The notes under the pieces: model-generated
What the model was told of the DNA's origin: nothing
The model's database searches: none
The model's input: the letters and a program-made list of their open reading frames with translations, nothing else
Shown: in pieces, positions 17,001 to 25,843 of the stretch
Layout of the letters: each line of letters starts with the position of its first letter
Numbering within the stretch: position 1 is the first letter of the stretch
Assembly (NCBI GenBank): GCA_963819115.1
Contig: CAWFUR010000011.1
Span: 1,860,001 to 1,924,000 of the forward strand
Source of the DNA: JACVRW01 sp963819115
Lineage (GTDB): Bacteria > Actinomycetota > Thermoleophilia > Solirubrobacterales > Thermoleophilaceae
Direction: 5' to 3'
DNA length: 64,000 nt
Position numbers and translations under genes: made by a program

Positions 17001-17909
17001 GTGACCCGAGCTACTTTGATCGGCGTTGGAGCGGCCCTCGCGCTGGCCACGGCGGTGTCACCGGCCGCGGCGGCGGCGCCCACCCGGGGACCATCGTGCG
17101 TGCCCAGGGCCCCGCAGACGATCGCCTACCGCAGCGTGGCCGGCGTGGCCCGCAACCTCACGAGCCTCGACCTGTACGTGCCGCCGAAGCGCTGCCGGCG
17201 CAAGGGCGGAGCGCCGGTGGTGGTGTGGGTCCACGGCGGCGGATACCGCGTGGGCGACAAGGCCCAGCAGATCGCCTCCAAGGTCGCCCTGTTCGCCTCC
17301 CGCGGCTGGGTCTTCGCGAGCGTGAACTACCGGCTGTCGCGCCCGGCCGCCGGCGCTGCGAAGTACCCGGACCATTACGACGACGTGGCCACTGCCGTGA
17401 CCTGGCTGCGTCATCACCTGCGCCGGCACGGGGGGAACCCGCGCCGGATCGCCCTCCTCGGCCACTCCGCCGGGGCCGACATCGTGAGCAACGTCGCCGT
17501 GAACCCCACCTACCTCGCGAAGCACGGACAGAAGCTGACCGCGCTGCGCTGCTTCGCGCCGCTCGACACCGCCGGATTCGACAAACCCCGCGCCAGTGCC
17601 AGGGAGCAGGTCCAGTGGCGGGTGGCGCTGGGCAACCAGCCCGGCTACCGGGTGCTCACCTCAGCCACCCTGATCGCCCGCGCCGGCGTGGGCATCCCGC
17701 CCGCGCTCACCGTCTTCCGCGGCAGCGCCGGGCGCCAGAGCATCGAGACGGCCTTCGCGGCCCGCCTGCGCTCGCTGGGCGTGCCCGCCACTTTGGTGGA
17801 CGCACGCACCCTCACCCACGGGCAGGTGAGCAACCGCATCGGGGCGCCGGGTGACACCGTGATGACTCCGCCGCTGCTCGGCTTCCTGAAGCGCTGCCTC
17901 AGGCCCTAG
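17001..17909 (+). CDS. Secreted alpha/beta-hydrolase (carboxylesterase-like)
   Basis: About 302 residues with a signal peptide ending near AAAA. The oxyanion motif WVHGGGYRVG is near residue 85 and the nucleophile elbow GHSAGADI near 160. A C-terminal LTHGQVSN supplies the likely catalytic His. This is the BD-FAE/acetyl-esterase group that acts on acetylated or feruloylated glycans outside the cell. GTG 17001 is preferred because upstream codons lie in the preceding terminator. It overlaps the convergent acyl-CoA dehydrogenase stop by four bases. Confidence 0.8.
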   Translation: MTRATLIGVGAALALATAVSPAAAAAPTRGPSCVPRAPQTIAYRSVAGVARNLTSLDLYVPPKRCRRKGGAPVVVWVHGGGYRVGDKAQQIASKVALFASRGWVFASVNYRLSRPAAGAAKYPDHYDDVATAVTWLRHHLRRHGGNPRRIALLGHSAGADIVSNVAVNPTYLAKHGQKLTALRCFAPLDTAGFDKPRASAREQVQWRVALGNQPGYRVLTSATLIARAGVGIPPALTVFRGSAGRQSIETAFAARLRSLGVPATLVDARTLTHGQVSNRIGAPGDTVMTPPLLGFLKRCLRP

Positions 17910-19108
17910 ATCTTGTTGCGCTGCAGGACCTTCTTGCCGATCACCATGCGCTGAATCTCCGAGGTGCCTTCGCCGATCAGCAGCAGCGGCGCGTCGCGGT
18001 AGAGGCGCTCGATCTCGTACTCCTTCGAGTAGCCGTATCCACCGTGGATGCGGAACGAGTCCTCCACCACCTCCTTCCCCGTCTCGGAGGCGAACAGCTT
18101 GGCCATTCCCGCCTCGAGGTCCGACCGCTGCCCAGCGTCCTTCAGGCGCGCGGCCTTGAAGGTGAGCAGGCGGGCGGCCTCCACCTTGGTGGCCATGTCG
18201 GCGAGCTTGAACTGGATCGCCTGGTGCTCGGCGATCGGCTTGCCGAACGTCTTGCGCTCCTGCGCGTAGCGGAGCGCAAGCTCGAGTGCGCGCTGGGCGA
18301 TGCCGACCCCGCGGGCGGCCACGTTGACCCGTCCCACCTCGAGCGCGTCCATCATCTGCTTGAAGCCCAGGCCGAGTCCGGCCTCCTCGCCGCCCAGGAT
18401 GCGGTCGGGGGGGCAGCGGTAGCCGCTGTAGACGAGCTCCGTGGACTCCACGCCCTTGTAGCCCATCTTCTTGATCTGCGGAGGAACGGTGAGGCCGGGG
18501 TTCTCCGCCTTGCCCGGCTCCTTCTCGGTGATGAAGCAGGTCATCCCGCGATGGGGCGGGTCGGCATTCGGGTCGGTCTTCATGAGCACGAAGACGACGC
18601 CCGAACGAAGGCCGTTGGTGACCCACATCTTCTGGCCGTTCAGCTCCCAGTCCCCATCGTCGAGCTTCTTGGCCGTGGCCTTGATCCCCTGGACGTCCGA
18701 GCCCACCTCGGGCTCGGAGAGGGAGAAGGCCGCGCGGATCTCGCCGGTGGCCATGCGGGGCAGCCAGTCCTGCTTCTGCTCCTCGGTGCCGAACTTGATG
18801 AGCAGGTAGGAGCCGATGAAGTGGGTATTCACGATGCCGGACACCGAGATCCAGCCGCGCGAGAGCTCCTCGACGATCATCGCGTAGGTGGTGAGGTCCA
18901 GCCCCATCCCGCCGTACTCCTCCGGGATCGTGACCCCGAAGAGGCCCAGCTCGCGCATCTGCTCGACCAGGTCGTCGGGGAACTTGTCCTCGTGGTCGTG
19001 CTCCTCCGCGATCGGAAGCACCTCGTTGTCCACGAACTGCCGGACCATCTCGGTGATGGCCTTCTGATCGTCGGTCTTGTCGGTGTAGGGACTGGCGGCT
19101 ACGGCCAT
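17906..19108 (-). CDS. Acyl-CoA dehydrogenase
   Basis: The product has 400 residues, the usual length. FAD and substrate motifs are present: AAFSLSEPEVGSDVQGI, then WVTNG, RKTFGKPIAEHQAIQF and the C-terminal IHGGYGYSKEYEIERLYRDA, where the Glu of YEIERL is the expected catalytic base. LIGEGTSEIQRMVIGKKV closes the domain. It oxidises acyl-CoA to enoyl-CoA and passes electrons to ETF. Chain specificity cannot be read. It stands alone on its strand. Confidence 0.92.
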   Translation of the reverse strand: MAVAASPYTDKTDDQKAITEMVRQFVDNEVLPIAEEHDHEDKFPDDLVEQMRELGLFGVTIPEEYGGMGLDLTTYAMIVEELSRGWISVSGIVNTHFIGSYLLIKFGTEEQKQDWLPRMATGEIRAAFSLSEPEVGSDVQGIKATAKKLDDGDWELNGQKMWVTNGLRSGVVFVLMKTDPNADPPHRGMTCFITEKEPGKAENPGLTVPPQIKKMGYKGVESTELVYSGYRCPPDRILGGEEAGLGLGFKQMMDALEVGRVNVAARGVGIAQRALELALRYAQERKTFGKPIAEHQAIQFKLADMATKVEAARLLTFKAARLKDAGQRSDLEAGMAKLFASETGKEVVEDSFRIHGGYGYSKEYEIERLYRDAPLLLIGEGTSEIQRMVIGKKVLQRNKI

Positions 19109-19181
19109 ATGGTCGGGGCTCCGGTGTCGATAACTCGGTCGTTTCTCAGTGAGGTCAGGATACCGGCGCGCAGCCGATCAG

Positions 19182-20771
19182 CTATCGGTGTGAGCGCACC
19201 TTCAGCGCCCACGCGCCACCCGTGGGGCGGGCCACCACGTAGCGTGCGCCGCCCGGTGCGGGCAGCAGCCGAAGGCCGCGCAGGCCGGTGCTCCGGATCC
19301 GCAGGCAGCGCCGGACGGTCAGGCACGCCGAGGGCAGGTACTGGTCCTGTTCACCGCCCGTGGTACGCACGCCGAGGGGCAGGAAGACCACGAGCGGGCC
19401 GTCCGAGCGTGTGGCCCGCCCTCGGGCCGCCAGACCGGACCCCGGCCGCCAGCGAGCGGCCAGCAGCCGTCCGGGCGCGGCCCTGACGTATCCCCGCCTC
19501 AGCTCTCCGATCAGCGCCCGGCGCTGGTGCGACACGTGGTTGGTCCGGCAGTCGACCTCGAACTCGCCCCACACCTGGGGGATGCGGCCCGCCCGGAGAT
19601 CGCCCATCTTGTGGGGGTCGCCGCAGCTCTCTCGCCACGTCCAGAGGGTGGCGCTCACCCGGTAGCGGTCCTGAAGCGCCTGGTGGCGCAGGAAGTAGCC
19701 GTCGCCATGGGCGCCCGCCCGCTCGGGACCCGACCCCCACTCGCCGGACAGCACCGGCGCTCCTCCGAAGGTCCGGGCCTCCTCGCGCGCGGTGGCGAAG
19801 GCGGCGGCCGTGATCGGCCCGCCATCGAATCCGCCCGTGTATATGTGCGGCGCGTACACCACGTTGCGGTCGTGCCGGAAGGGGGGCGGGGCGCCCCTGC
19901 CCACGGCCGACCAGAGCACCGACGGCTCGAACAACACCAGGTGATGCCTGCCCTTCCCGTGGCGCTCGCCGGCGCGCACCGCCCCGAGCGCCCGGGCGTA
20001 GAAACGGGACAGTGCGGCCTGCTCGTCCGCACCGAGGGCATTCGGCTCGTTCATCAGGTCGAATCCGGCCACAGCGGTGGAGCGGGCGAAATGGCGCGCC
20101 AGGCGGCCCACCATCCTCACGTAGCGGGTGGCGATCCCGACCCCTCCCGGTCCGGGAGAGTCGGCGAAGAATGCACTCCAGGCGGCCTGGACCGCGGGGC
20201 TGAACTCACGAGTGCCCGGATCGCAGCGCGCCGCACCGCCGTCCAGCGTGGCCCATGCGGGGGCGCCGTCCCAGCCCAGGGCGGGCGCGGAGTTAGCCGG
20301 GCAGGTCTCCCCCGCCCGAGCCACGAGTGATGGGCCCCACGCATCCTGATGAAGGTCGACGATCGAGTAGATCCCCTCCCGCGCCAGGCGGGCGACCGTC
20401 ACGTCGACCCGCTTCAGATACGCCCGGTCGTAGACGCCGGGCCGGGGCTCGATCCGCGACCAGGAGACGAGCAGGCGCACGGTGTTCCAGCCGATGGCCG
20501 CCATGCGACGCGGGTCCTTGCGCGCGAGCGGGAACACGGTGCGAAAGCGGCTTCCCTTCCAGTACTCGGCGAGAGCGTTCACGTTCACGCCGCGCAGGAG
20601 GACCTCCCGGCCGCGTGCGTCCACGATCCGCCCCCCGGAGCGCACATCGGGCTCGGCGTGGAGCGGTGACAGCCGGAGAGCCCTCGGTGTGGCCCCGTAA
20701 GCGGCGGGCACACAAGCGAGGCAGACCAGCGCCACGAGGGCGATTGCCGTGGCAGAGCGGGAGCCGAGCAC
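19182..20771 (-). CDS. Secreted GH5-family glycosidase (endoglycoceramidase-like)
   Basis: About 529 residues. A signal peptide is followed by a TIM-barrel GH5 domain: LLRGVNVNALAEYW, WNTVRLLVSWSRIEP, DLHQDAWG, then acid/base Glu in GFDLMNEPNALG and nucleophile Glu in LSGEWGSG. The DLHQDAWG pattern and the C-terminal beta domain resemble endoglycosylceramidase-type GH5 proteins. GTG 20771 is chosen because the upstream frame overlaps the NlpC/P60 gene. Only 35 bases separate the two, so this gene may share the c-di-AMP-controlled transcript. The substrate may be a glycolipid; this is inferred. Confidence 0.85.
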   Translation of the reverse strand: MLGSRSATAIALVALVCLACVPAAYGATPRALRLSPLHAEPDVRSGGRIVDARGREVLLRGVNVNALAEYWKGSRFRTVFPLARKDPRRMAAIGWNTVRLLVSWSRIEPRPGVYDRAYLKRVDVTVARLAREGIYSIVDLHQDAWGPSLVARAGETCPANSAPALGWDGAPAWATLDGGAARCDPGTREFSPAVQAAWSAFFADSPGPGGVGIATRYVRMVGRLARHFARSTAVAGFDLMNEPNALGADEQAALSRFYARALGAVRAGERHGKGRHHLVLFEPSVLWSAVGRGAPPPFRHDRNVVYAPHIYTGGFDGGPITAAAFATAREEARTFGGAPVLSGEWGSGPERAGAHGDGYFLRHQALQDRYRVSATLWTWRESCGDPHKMGDLRAGRIPQVWGEFEVDCRTNHVSHQRRALIGELRRGYVRAAPGRLLAARWRPGSGLAARGRATRSDGPLVVFLPLGVRTTGGEQDQYLPSACLTVRRCLRIRSTGLRGLRLLPAPGGARYVVARPTGGAWALKVRSHR

Positions 20772-20806
20772 GGCGGGGACCGTAGTCAAGCGAACGCTCG
20801 TGGGAG

Positions 20807-21385
20807 CTAGTAGCCGCGCGGGTGACGCGCCACGAATGCGGCGGAACGACGGAGACTCTTGCTCCAGCGGGGCCCGGTGTTCGGCCCGGGGGCATCGGGA
20901 TCCCGCATCGACGTGTCGAAGCGAAGACCCGCCACCACCACGTAGGCGTGGCTGGCGTGCGCGTACACGGTGATCCACCGGCCTGTGCCCCTCCGCGCCC
21001 AGTTCATCAGCGAACCGGAGGGAAGCGGCGACCGGAGGAAGCGGCCACCGTAGAGGGCGTAGCTCACCGAGCCGGAGCAGTCGTAGCCCGTGTCGAGCCT
21101 GCGCCCGAAGGGCTTGTGACCGCCGCCGTACCGGTACGGCTTCTCGACGATGCGGTTCGCCGCCTCGATCACGCGCCTGACCCTCGTCGGGGCCGAGGCG
21201 GGCGCCAGAGCCCGACCGTCCACGATCTTGGCCCTCTTCGGGGGAGGCGGCGGAGGCATGAAGACTGCCCCGCCCGAGCTGTCGGCTGGGGTCTGGGCGC
21301 CCGCGGCTCCGGCGTAGACAAGACCGCCGAAGCTCGCAATGGCAACGACGACGTTCGCCAACCTGTGTTTGAAGAACTTAGGCAT
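20807..21385 (-). CDS. NlpC/P60-like peptidoglycan hydrolase
   Basis: The product has 192 residues from ATG 21385. A signal peptide (GLVYAGAAGAQTPA) and a Pro-rich linker precede the catalytic domain. KPYRYGGGHK, the Cys in GYDCSGSVSYALYGG and the His in HASHAYVVVAGLRFDTS form the papain-like site. It cuts peptide stems of peptidoglycan. A c-di-AMP riboswitch fills the leader, which matches known actinobacterial control of wall hydrolases. The frame is open far upstream of the ATG, through the riboswitch, but that part is not coding. Confidence 0.85.
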   Translation of the reverse strand: MPKFFKHRLANVVVAIASFGGLVYAGAAGAQTPADSSGGAVFMPPPPPPKRAKIVDGRALAPASAPTRVRRVIEAANRIVEKPYRYGGGHKPFGRRLDTGYDCSGSVSYALYGGRFLRSPLPSGSLMNWARRGTGRWITVYAHASHAYVVVAGLRFDTSMRDPDAPGPNTGPRWSKSLRRSAAFVARHPRGY

Positions 21386-21392
21386 TCTCTTT

Positions 21393-21523
21393 CGAACGCC
21401 TACGGGGTTAGCTGACGGGCTCGCGCTGAAAGAGCTTGCGCGCCTCCTGATGAGGAGGTTCGCCCCGGTGGCCTGGGCCACTCTGGTTCCCCCGCTCCAC
21501 GCGTGGCGTGGATTCGGCGTTCG
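21393..21523 (-). promoter_or_regulatory. c-di-AMP (ydaO/yuaA) riboswitch, copy 2
   Basis: On the minus strand the element opens with CGAACGCCGAATCC, whose first eight bases pair exactly with GGCGTTCG at the 3' end to form P1. Between them lie GGGGGAACCAGAG, a GGGGCGAACC block, AGCTCTTTCAGCGCGAG and CCGTCAGCTAACCCCGTAG. It ends eight bases before the NlpC/P60 start, so ligand binding could affect translation as well as transcription. Confidence 0.92.
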
Positions 21524-21599
21524 GGCAAGGTAGCAGATCCATTCGACGTGCACGACCTGTTTCCTCGTGGCGATCCGCACGATTCCTTGCAGCACGGTG

Positions 21600-21617
21600 G
21601 CCCCCCAGAAGGGGGAA
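21600..21617 (-). terminator. Possible terminator of the 21628 membrane-protein gene
   Basis: Read on the minus strand, CCCCC and GGGGG surround a TTCT loop about ten bases after the stop codon. There is no T run. Confidence 0.35.
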
Positions 21618-21627
21618 CCCGGTGGTA

Positions 21628-23523
21628 CTACGCGCTGGTGGGGCGGCGTGTCACCGCTCGCCCGGCACGGCGGCCGCGGCGCGCATCTCCGCTCTCCAAG
21701 CGGATCAGCGACCATCCGAGGAGCGCGAACAGCGAGAACGCGATCGCGAGCACGGTGAGGTACGCGCTGACCGACAGCGAGGCCGGAACTCCTGCCTTGC
21801 GCTCTCGCTGAAGAAGTTCGCGATCCGACCGGAAATCCCTTGTGAACGTCGCAGCGGCGGGAACTTCGGCCGCCGGGATGGCCCGGTCGAGCGGCAGATA
21901 GATCGGCACCGAGACGAGCGTGCTGCCCCGCTGAAGGCGCACCATCGCCTTCCAGCCGTCGTGCACGGGGATGGGCTTGGTGGTGCGGTACACCCCGGGG
22001 CCCACGCGCTCGAGTGGATCGAGCACGCTGCCGCCGCCCTGCCACGCGGTCACGTTCAGGAAGTCGGGATTGCGCGCGGCCGACGCCGGACTGATTCGGA
22101 TCGTGGCCGCCACCTCGCGGCCGGGTCCCGAGCCCGTCACGTCGTGCAGCGACACGCTGGCCCGGTCGGGCCCGTTGCTGTTGAGGGGAAGGCCCCAGGC
22201 CAGGACCGCCAGCAGGGCAACGCCCGCCACGAGCGCGCCCAGGCGCTCGGCGCGGAGCGGCGGGAAGGGGCGCGGGTTGACCAGCGCGGCGCCTATGAAT
22301 CCGCCCACGGCGCCCCCGGCCACCGCAGCGATCAGGCCGGCCACCGCGGCTTCGGGCAGAAGCGACGTGGGCCACGGGATCGGCATCCACACGTGGGACC
22401 AGCCCCATTCCGCCCCCAGGCCGATCGTCCCGATGAAGACGCCGGCCAGCGCGCCTGCCGTCACGGGGCGCAGGGATGTGGCGCGCAGGAACACCAGCTC
22501 CACCACCGCCGCCTCCACGATGTAGAGCGGGAAGTGGGGCATGGTCTGGCCGAAGACCACGCCGACGATGAGCGCCAGGAAGCCCCTGATGATCAGGAAC
22601 CCGCCCACGGCCGACAGGGCGCCGCCACGCCCCAGATACACGCGCGCGGTCACCAGGCCGATGCCGGCGGCGAGCATCTCGAGGGTCGGGTGAAGCACGA
22701 GCCGGAACTGGGGCACGCCGAAGTCGAACTCGCCCTGGAAGGTGGACAGCGCCACCAGGAATCCGCCCACCAGCATTGCCCGGCGGATGCGCAGGACCAG
22801 TGGCGTTCCCTTCTCGGAGCCGCGGCCGGAGGCGGTGACGCCCTCCGAGAGCAGGGCCATCGCGCCCAGGGTGGCGAGCGAACCACCGCCGATGAGCATG
22901 AGGTGCGTGGGGCCCCAGAGGGTCACGTCCTGGCCGAAGAGCCGGTGCCAGAGGTCGTCGAGTGGGAAGCCTGTGAGGGCGAACGCGCCGCAGGCCGCGA
23001 TCATGAGGCCGCCCGCCGGCGCCCACCAGCCGTCCCCGAGATGAACGGCGGACCGGCTGGGGCGCTCGGGGGCCAGCGCAATGCTCAGCGTCCCGGCCAG
23101 AAGCGAGCCGTAGAGCCCCACGAGGATCAGGTAGTGGGCCGGGTTCGCCAGCGGCCCCGGGTCGCGCCCATTGTCGATGTGGAGGGAGACGTCCCAGTAC
23201 ATGCCCACCACCGCGACGAGCAGGGTTGCCCCGAGCAGCGCCGAGGGGAGCGCGGCCCAGCCGGGCAGCCCGGTCTGGCGCTCGAAGTACGCCGCGAGCC
23301 GGCCCAGCCACTGGATCCGCCCGCTGCGGTGACCGGAGATCAGGACGGCTATCAGCGCCGTGACCACGAGCGCGGCCGCGGTGGCCCCCACGGCCTCCTT
23401 GGTGGCCGCCCCGCCCGCCGGCTCATTGCCGCTGGCCGCCAGGGCCGTGGCCGGTCCCGCCGCCAGCGTGGCCAGCGCCGTGAAGAGCGTCGTGGTCAGT
23501 GCGAGCAGTCGCGGTCGCGCCAT
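21628..23523 (-). CDS. Polytopic membrane protein of unknown function
   Basis: The product has 631 residues. A signal-like N-terminus is followed by about ten hydrophobic segments between residues 45 and 410 with conserved-looking polar spots (YWDVSLHIDNGRDPGPLANPAHY, WGPTHLMLIGGG). An extracytoplasmic beta-rich domain runs from about 440 to 570, then one more helix and an Arg-rich tail. His and Asp residues in the membrane part could bind metal or heme, but I recognise no family. It is divergent from a TetR gene with a palindrome between them, so it is the likely target of that regulator. Confidence 0.7.
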   Translation of the reverse strand: MARPRLLALTTTLFTALATLAAGPATALAASGNEPAGGAATKEAVGATAAALVVTALIAVLISGHRSGRIQWLGRLAAYFERQTGLPGWAALPSALLGATLLVAVVGMYWDVSLHIDNGRDPGPLANPAHYLILVGLYGSLLAGTLSIALAPERPSRSAVHLGDGWWAPAGGLMIAACGAFALTGFPLDDLWHRLFGQDVTLWGPTHLMLIGGGSLATLGAMALLSEGVTASGRGSEKGTPLVLRIRRAMLVGGFLVALSTFQGEFDFGVPQFRLVLHPTLEMLAAGIGLVTARVYLGRGGALSAVGGFLIIRGFLALIVGVVFGQTMPHFPLYIVEAAVVELVFLRATSLRPVTAGALAGVFIGTIGLGAEWGWSHVWMPIPWPTSLLPEAAVAGLIAAVAGGAVGGFIGAALVNPRPFPPLRAERLGALVAGVALLAVLAWGLPLNSNGPDRASVSLHDVTGSGPGREVAATIRISPASAARNPDFLNVTAWQGGGSVLDPLERVGPGVYRTTKPIPVHDGWKAMVRLQRGSTLVSVPIYLPLDRAIPAAEVPAAATFTRDFRSDRELLQRERKAGVPASLSVSAYLTVLAIAFSLFALLGWSLIRLESGDARRGRRAGRAVTRRPTSA

Positions 23524-23566
23524 GTGCCAAGCTCCCTCAGTCGGTCTCCAGCGGTCGGTTCGTAAA

Positions 23567-23586
23567 CTAACTGAACAGTCAGTCAG
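23567..23586. promoter_or_regulatory. Candidate TetR operator
   Basis: CTAACTGAACAGTCAGTCAG is a 20-base palindrome with one mismatch, centred on ACAG with the perfect core ACTGA/TCAGT. It lies in the 110-base gap between a membrane-protein gene and a divergent TetR gene, where autoregulatory operators of this family usually sit. Confidence 0.6.
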
Positions 23587-23633
23587 CTAACTGTGCGTTA
23601 CATCACACTTTCCCCCGGGGCCGGCGCCCGCCC

Positions 23634-24281
23634 ATGACCAGCGGGTCCCCCCCGGTCCGCCGCCGGCTCACGGCCGAGGCTCGTCGCGCAGCCATCCTGG
23701 ATGCCGCCCGCGCGGTCTTCTCGGCCCACGGGTACCACTCCGCGTCGATCGACGACATCGCACGCGAGGCCGGAGTGTCGAAGGCCCTGATCTACGAGCA
23801 CTTCGCGTCCAAGCAGGAGCTGTACGCCAACCTGCTCGAGTCCCACGCGTCCGAGCTCTCCGACCGCCTGGCCGCCGCGGTGGCGGGCGTGGAGGGCAGC
23901 GAGCTCCGCTTGGAGACCGGCCTGGACGCGTTCTTCCGCTTCGTCGAGGAGCGGCGCGAGGCCTGGCGCATCCTCTTCCGCGAGGCCGCGGACCCCGAGG
24001 TGGTGGCCGTGCTCGACCGCGTGGTGGCGCAGGTCACTGCCCTGGTGGCCGCGATGATCGCCGCCGAGCCGGGCGTCCAGACCCACGGCGAGACCGAGCG
24101 CGAGCGGGACGAGGGCATTCGCCTGCTGGCCCAGATGCTGGTGGGGGCCATCCAATCGGTGGCGAACTGGTGGGCCGACCACCTCGAGGTTCCGCGCGAG
24201 CGCCTGGTGGAGTCGGCCATGGAGTTCACGTGGCTCGGGCTCGACCGGCTCAGCCGCGGGGAGCGACGCCCGGGCCCGTGA
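23634..24281 (+). CDS. TetR-family transcriptional regulator
   Basis: The product has 215 residues. The N-terminal helix-turn-helix reads AILDAARAVFSAHGYHSASI, then DDIAREAGVSKALIYEHFASK, the TetR consensus. The ligand-binding C-terminal half is helical with VEERREAWRILFREAADPEV. It ends ten bases before the acyl-CoA synthetase-like gene, suggesting co-transcription and an acyl-CoA or lipophilic ligand. It probably binds the palindrome at 23567-23586. Confidence 0.9.
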   Translation: MTSGSPPVRRRLTAEARRAAILDAARAVFSAHGYHSASIDDIAREAGVSKALIYEHFASKQELYANLLESHASELSDRLAAAVAGVEGSELRLETGLDAFFRFVEERREAWRILFREAADPEVVAVLDRVVAQVTALVAAMIAAEPGVQTHGETERERDEGIRLLAQMLVGAIQSVANWWADHLEVPRERLVESAMEFTWLGLDRLSRGERRPGP

Positions 24282-24291
24282 GCTCCCGCCG

Positions 24292-25707
24292 GTGAACTTC
24301 GCCCTCGACGTGGTGGACGCCGCCGATCCGGGACGGCGGGCCCTGGTGGCCCTGAGCCGCGAGGGCGAGCGGCTCGAGATCACGTTCGGAGAGGTGGCCG
24401 ACCGCTCCGCTCGCTTCGCGGGGAGCCTCATGGCCGCCGGCGTGCGCCGCGGCGACGTGGTGATGACGCTGGTGGGCAACCGGCCCGAGTGGGTGTACGC
24501 GATGGTGGGCGCCTGGCGCATCGGCGCGGTGGCCCAGCCGTGCACCGAGCAGCTGCGGGCCGCGGACCTTCGCGCGCGCATGGATGCCGTGGACCCGCGC
24601 GCGGTGGTGGCTGACGAGCGCGACACCGAGGCCATCCGGGCCACCGGGTTCGACGGGCCGGTGCTGGTCATACCCGACGAGGGTCTGTTCACGGCGGAGC
24701 CCGCGCCGGCCGCCGCGCTTGGACCCGAGGATCCCGCCCTCGTGGTCTTCACCTCGGGCACGTCGGGCGAGGCCAAGCCCATCCGCCACGGGCACGGCTA
24801 TCTCGGTGGCCAGGCCGTGCAGGCCGAGCACTGGTTCGGGGCCCGGCCCGGGGACCTGTGCTGGTGCACCGCGGCGAGCGGGTGGTCGAAGTCGGCCCGC
24901 AACGTCTTCGTGGCCCCATGGCTGCGCGGAGCCGCCGCTCTCCTCCATGACGCCCGCTTCGATCCCGAGGAGCGCCTGGACCTCCTCGAGCGGGAGCGGG
25001 TCGACGTGCTCTGCATGGCGCCCACCGAGTACCGGGCCATCGCCAAGCGGGCGCGGCTGCGCCCCCTCCCCACCCTTCGCCACGCCGTGGCCGCCGGGGA
25101 GCCGCTGAACCCGGAGGTCGTGAACGAGTGGGCCCGCACCGCCGGGGTCGAGGTTCACGACGGCTACGGCCAGACCGAGACCGGTGCCCTGACCGGGATG
25201 CCGATCGGCCCGCCCGTCCGGGCTGGATCGATGGGCCGTGCCCTACCCGGCTTCCGACTCTGGATCGACGACGGCGAGCTCTGCGTGGACCCGGCCAGCG
25301 TGCCTACCTTCTTCCTCGACGGCCCGCGCGACCGGCCGTGGCGCACCGGCGACCGCGTGCGCGAGGACGACGACGGGTACCTCTGGTTCGAGGGCCGTAC
25401 CGACGACGTGATCATCTCCGCCGGGTACCGGATCGGCCCCTTCGAGGTGGAGTCGGCGCTGATCTCCCATCCCGCGGTGGCCGAGGCCGCCGCGGTGTCG
25501 GCGCCCGACGAGGTCCGCGGCCAGGTGGTCCGGGCGGTCGTTGTGCTCCGTGATGGGCACGAGCCCGGAGACGAGCTGGCCCGGGAGCTTCAGGAGCACG
25601 TCCGCGCCGAGACCGCGCCCTACAAGTACCCGCGCATCGTGGACTTCGCCGGGTCGCTGCCGAAGACGGCGAGCGGCAAGATCAAGCGAGCCGAGCTCCG
25701 CGAGTAA
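24292..25707 (+). CDS. AMP-forming acyl-CoA synthetase
   Basis: The product has 471 residues, shorter than the usual 500-560. P-loop FTSGTSGEAKPI, GYGQTETGALTG, the hinge WFEGRTDDVIISAGYRIGP and the catalytic Lys in LPKTASGKIKRAEL are all present. It resembles medium-chain acyl- and acetyl-CoA synthetases, activating a carboxylic acid to acyl-AMP and then acyl-CoA. The start is GTG 24292, ten bases after the TetR stop. A hairpin follows the gene. Confidence 0.88.
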   Translation: MNFALDVVDAADPGRRALVALSREGERLEITFGEVADRSARFAGSLMAAGVRRGDVVMTLVGNRPEWVYAMVGAWRIGAVAQPCTEQLRAADLRARMDAVDPRAVVADERDTEAIRATGFDGPVLVIPDEGLFTAEPAPAAALGPEDPALVVFTSGTSGEAKPIRHGHGYLGGQAVQAEHWFGARPGDLCWCTAASGWSKSARNVFVAPWLRGAAALLHDARFDPEERLDLLERERVDVLCMAPTEYRAIAKRARLRPLPTLRHAVAAGEPLNPEVVNEWARTAGVEVHDGYGQTETGALTGMPIGPPVRAGSMGRALPGFRLWIDDGELCVDPASVPTFFLDGPRDRPWRTGDRVREDDDGYLWFEGRTDDVIISAGYRIGPFEVESALISHPAVAEAAAVSAPDEVRGQVVRAVVVLRDGHEPGDELARELQEHVRAETAPYKYPRIVDFAGSLPKTASGKIKRAELRE

Positions 25708-25711
25708 GGCT

Positions 25712-25743
25712 GGGCCCCGCCCGCGAGGCAGCGGGCGGAGCCC
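25712..25743 (+). terminator. Hairpin after the acyl-CoA synthetase
   Basis: GGGCCCCGCCCGC and GCGGGCGGAGCCC form a 13-pair stem with one mismatch and a GAGGCA loop, five bases after the stop codon. Confidence 0.55.
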
Positions 25744-25843
25744 GGTCCCGGCTTGCCTCCCTGGCAACTCACGATTCCTTTCGCGGCACCACGGAGATCG
25801 GATCACCCGAATGCCGAGGCGCGGGCCGGGTAGCCTCGAACAC

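Noticed and set aside
21386..23311. Extension of the NlpC/P60 frame upstream to 23311
   Set aside because: It runs through the c-di-AMP riboswitch and the shadow of a membrane-protein gene; the signal peptide starts at 21385.
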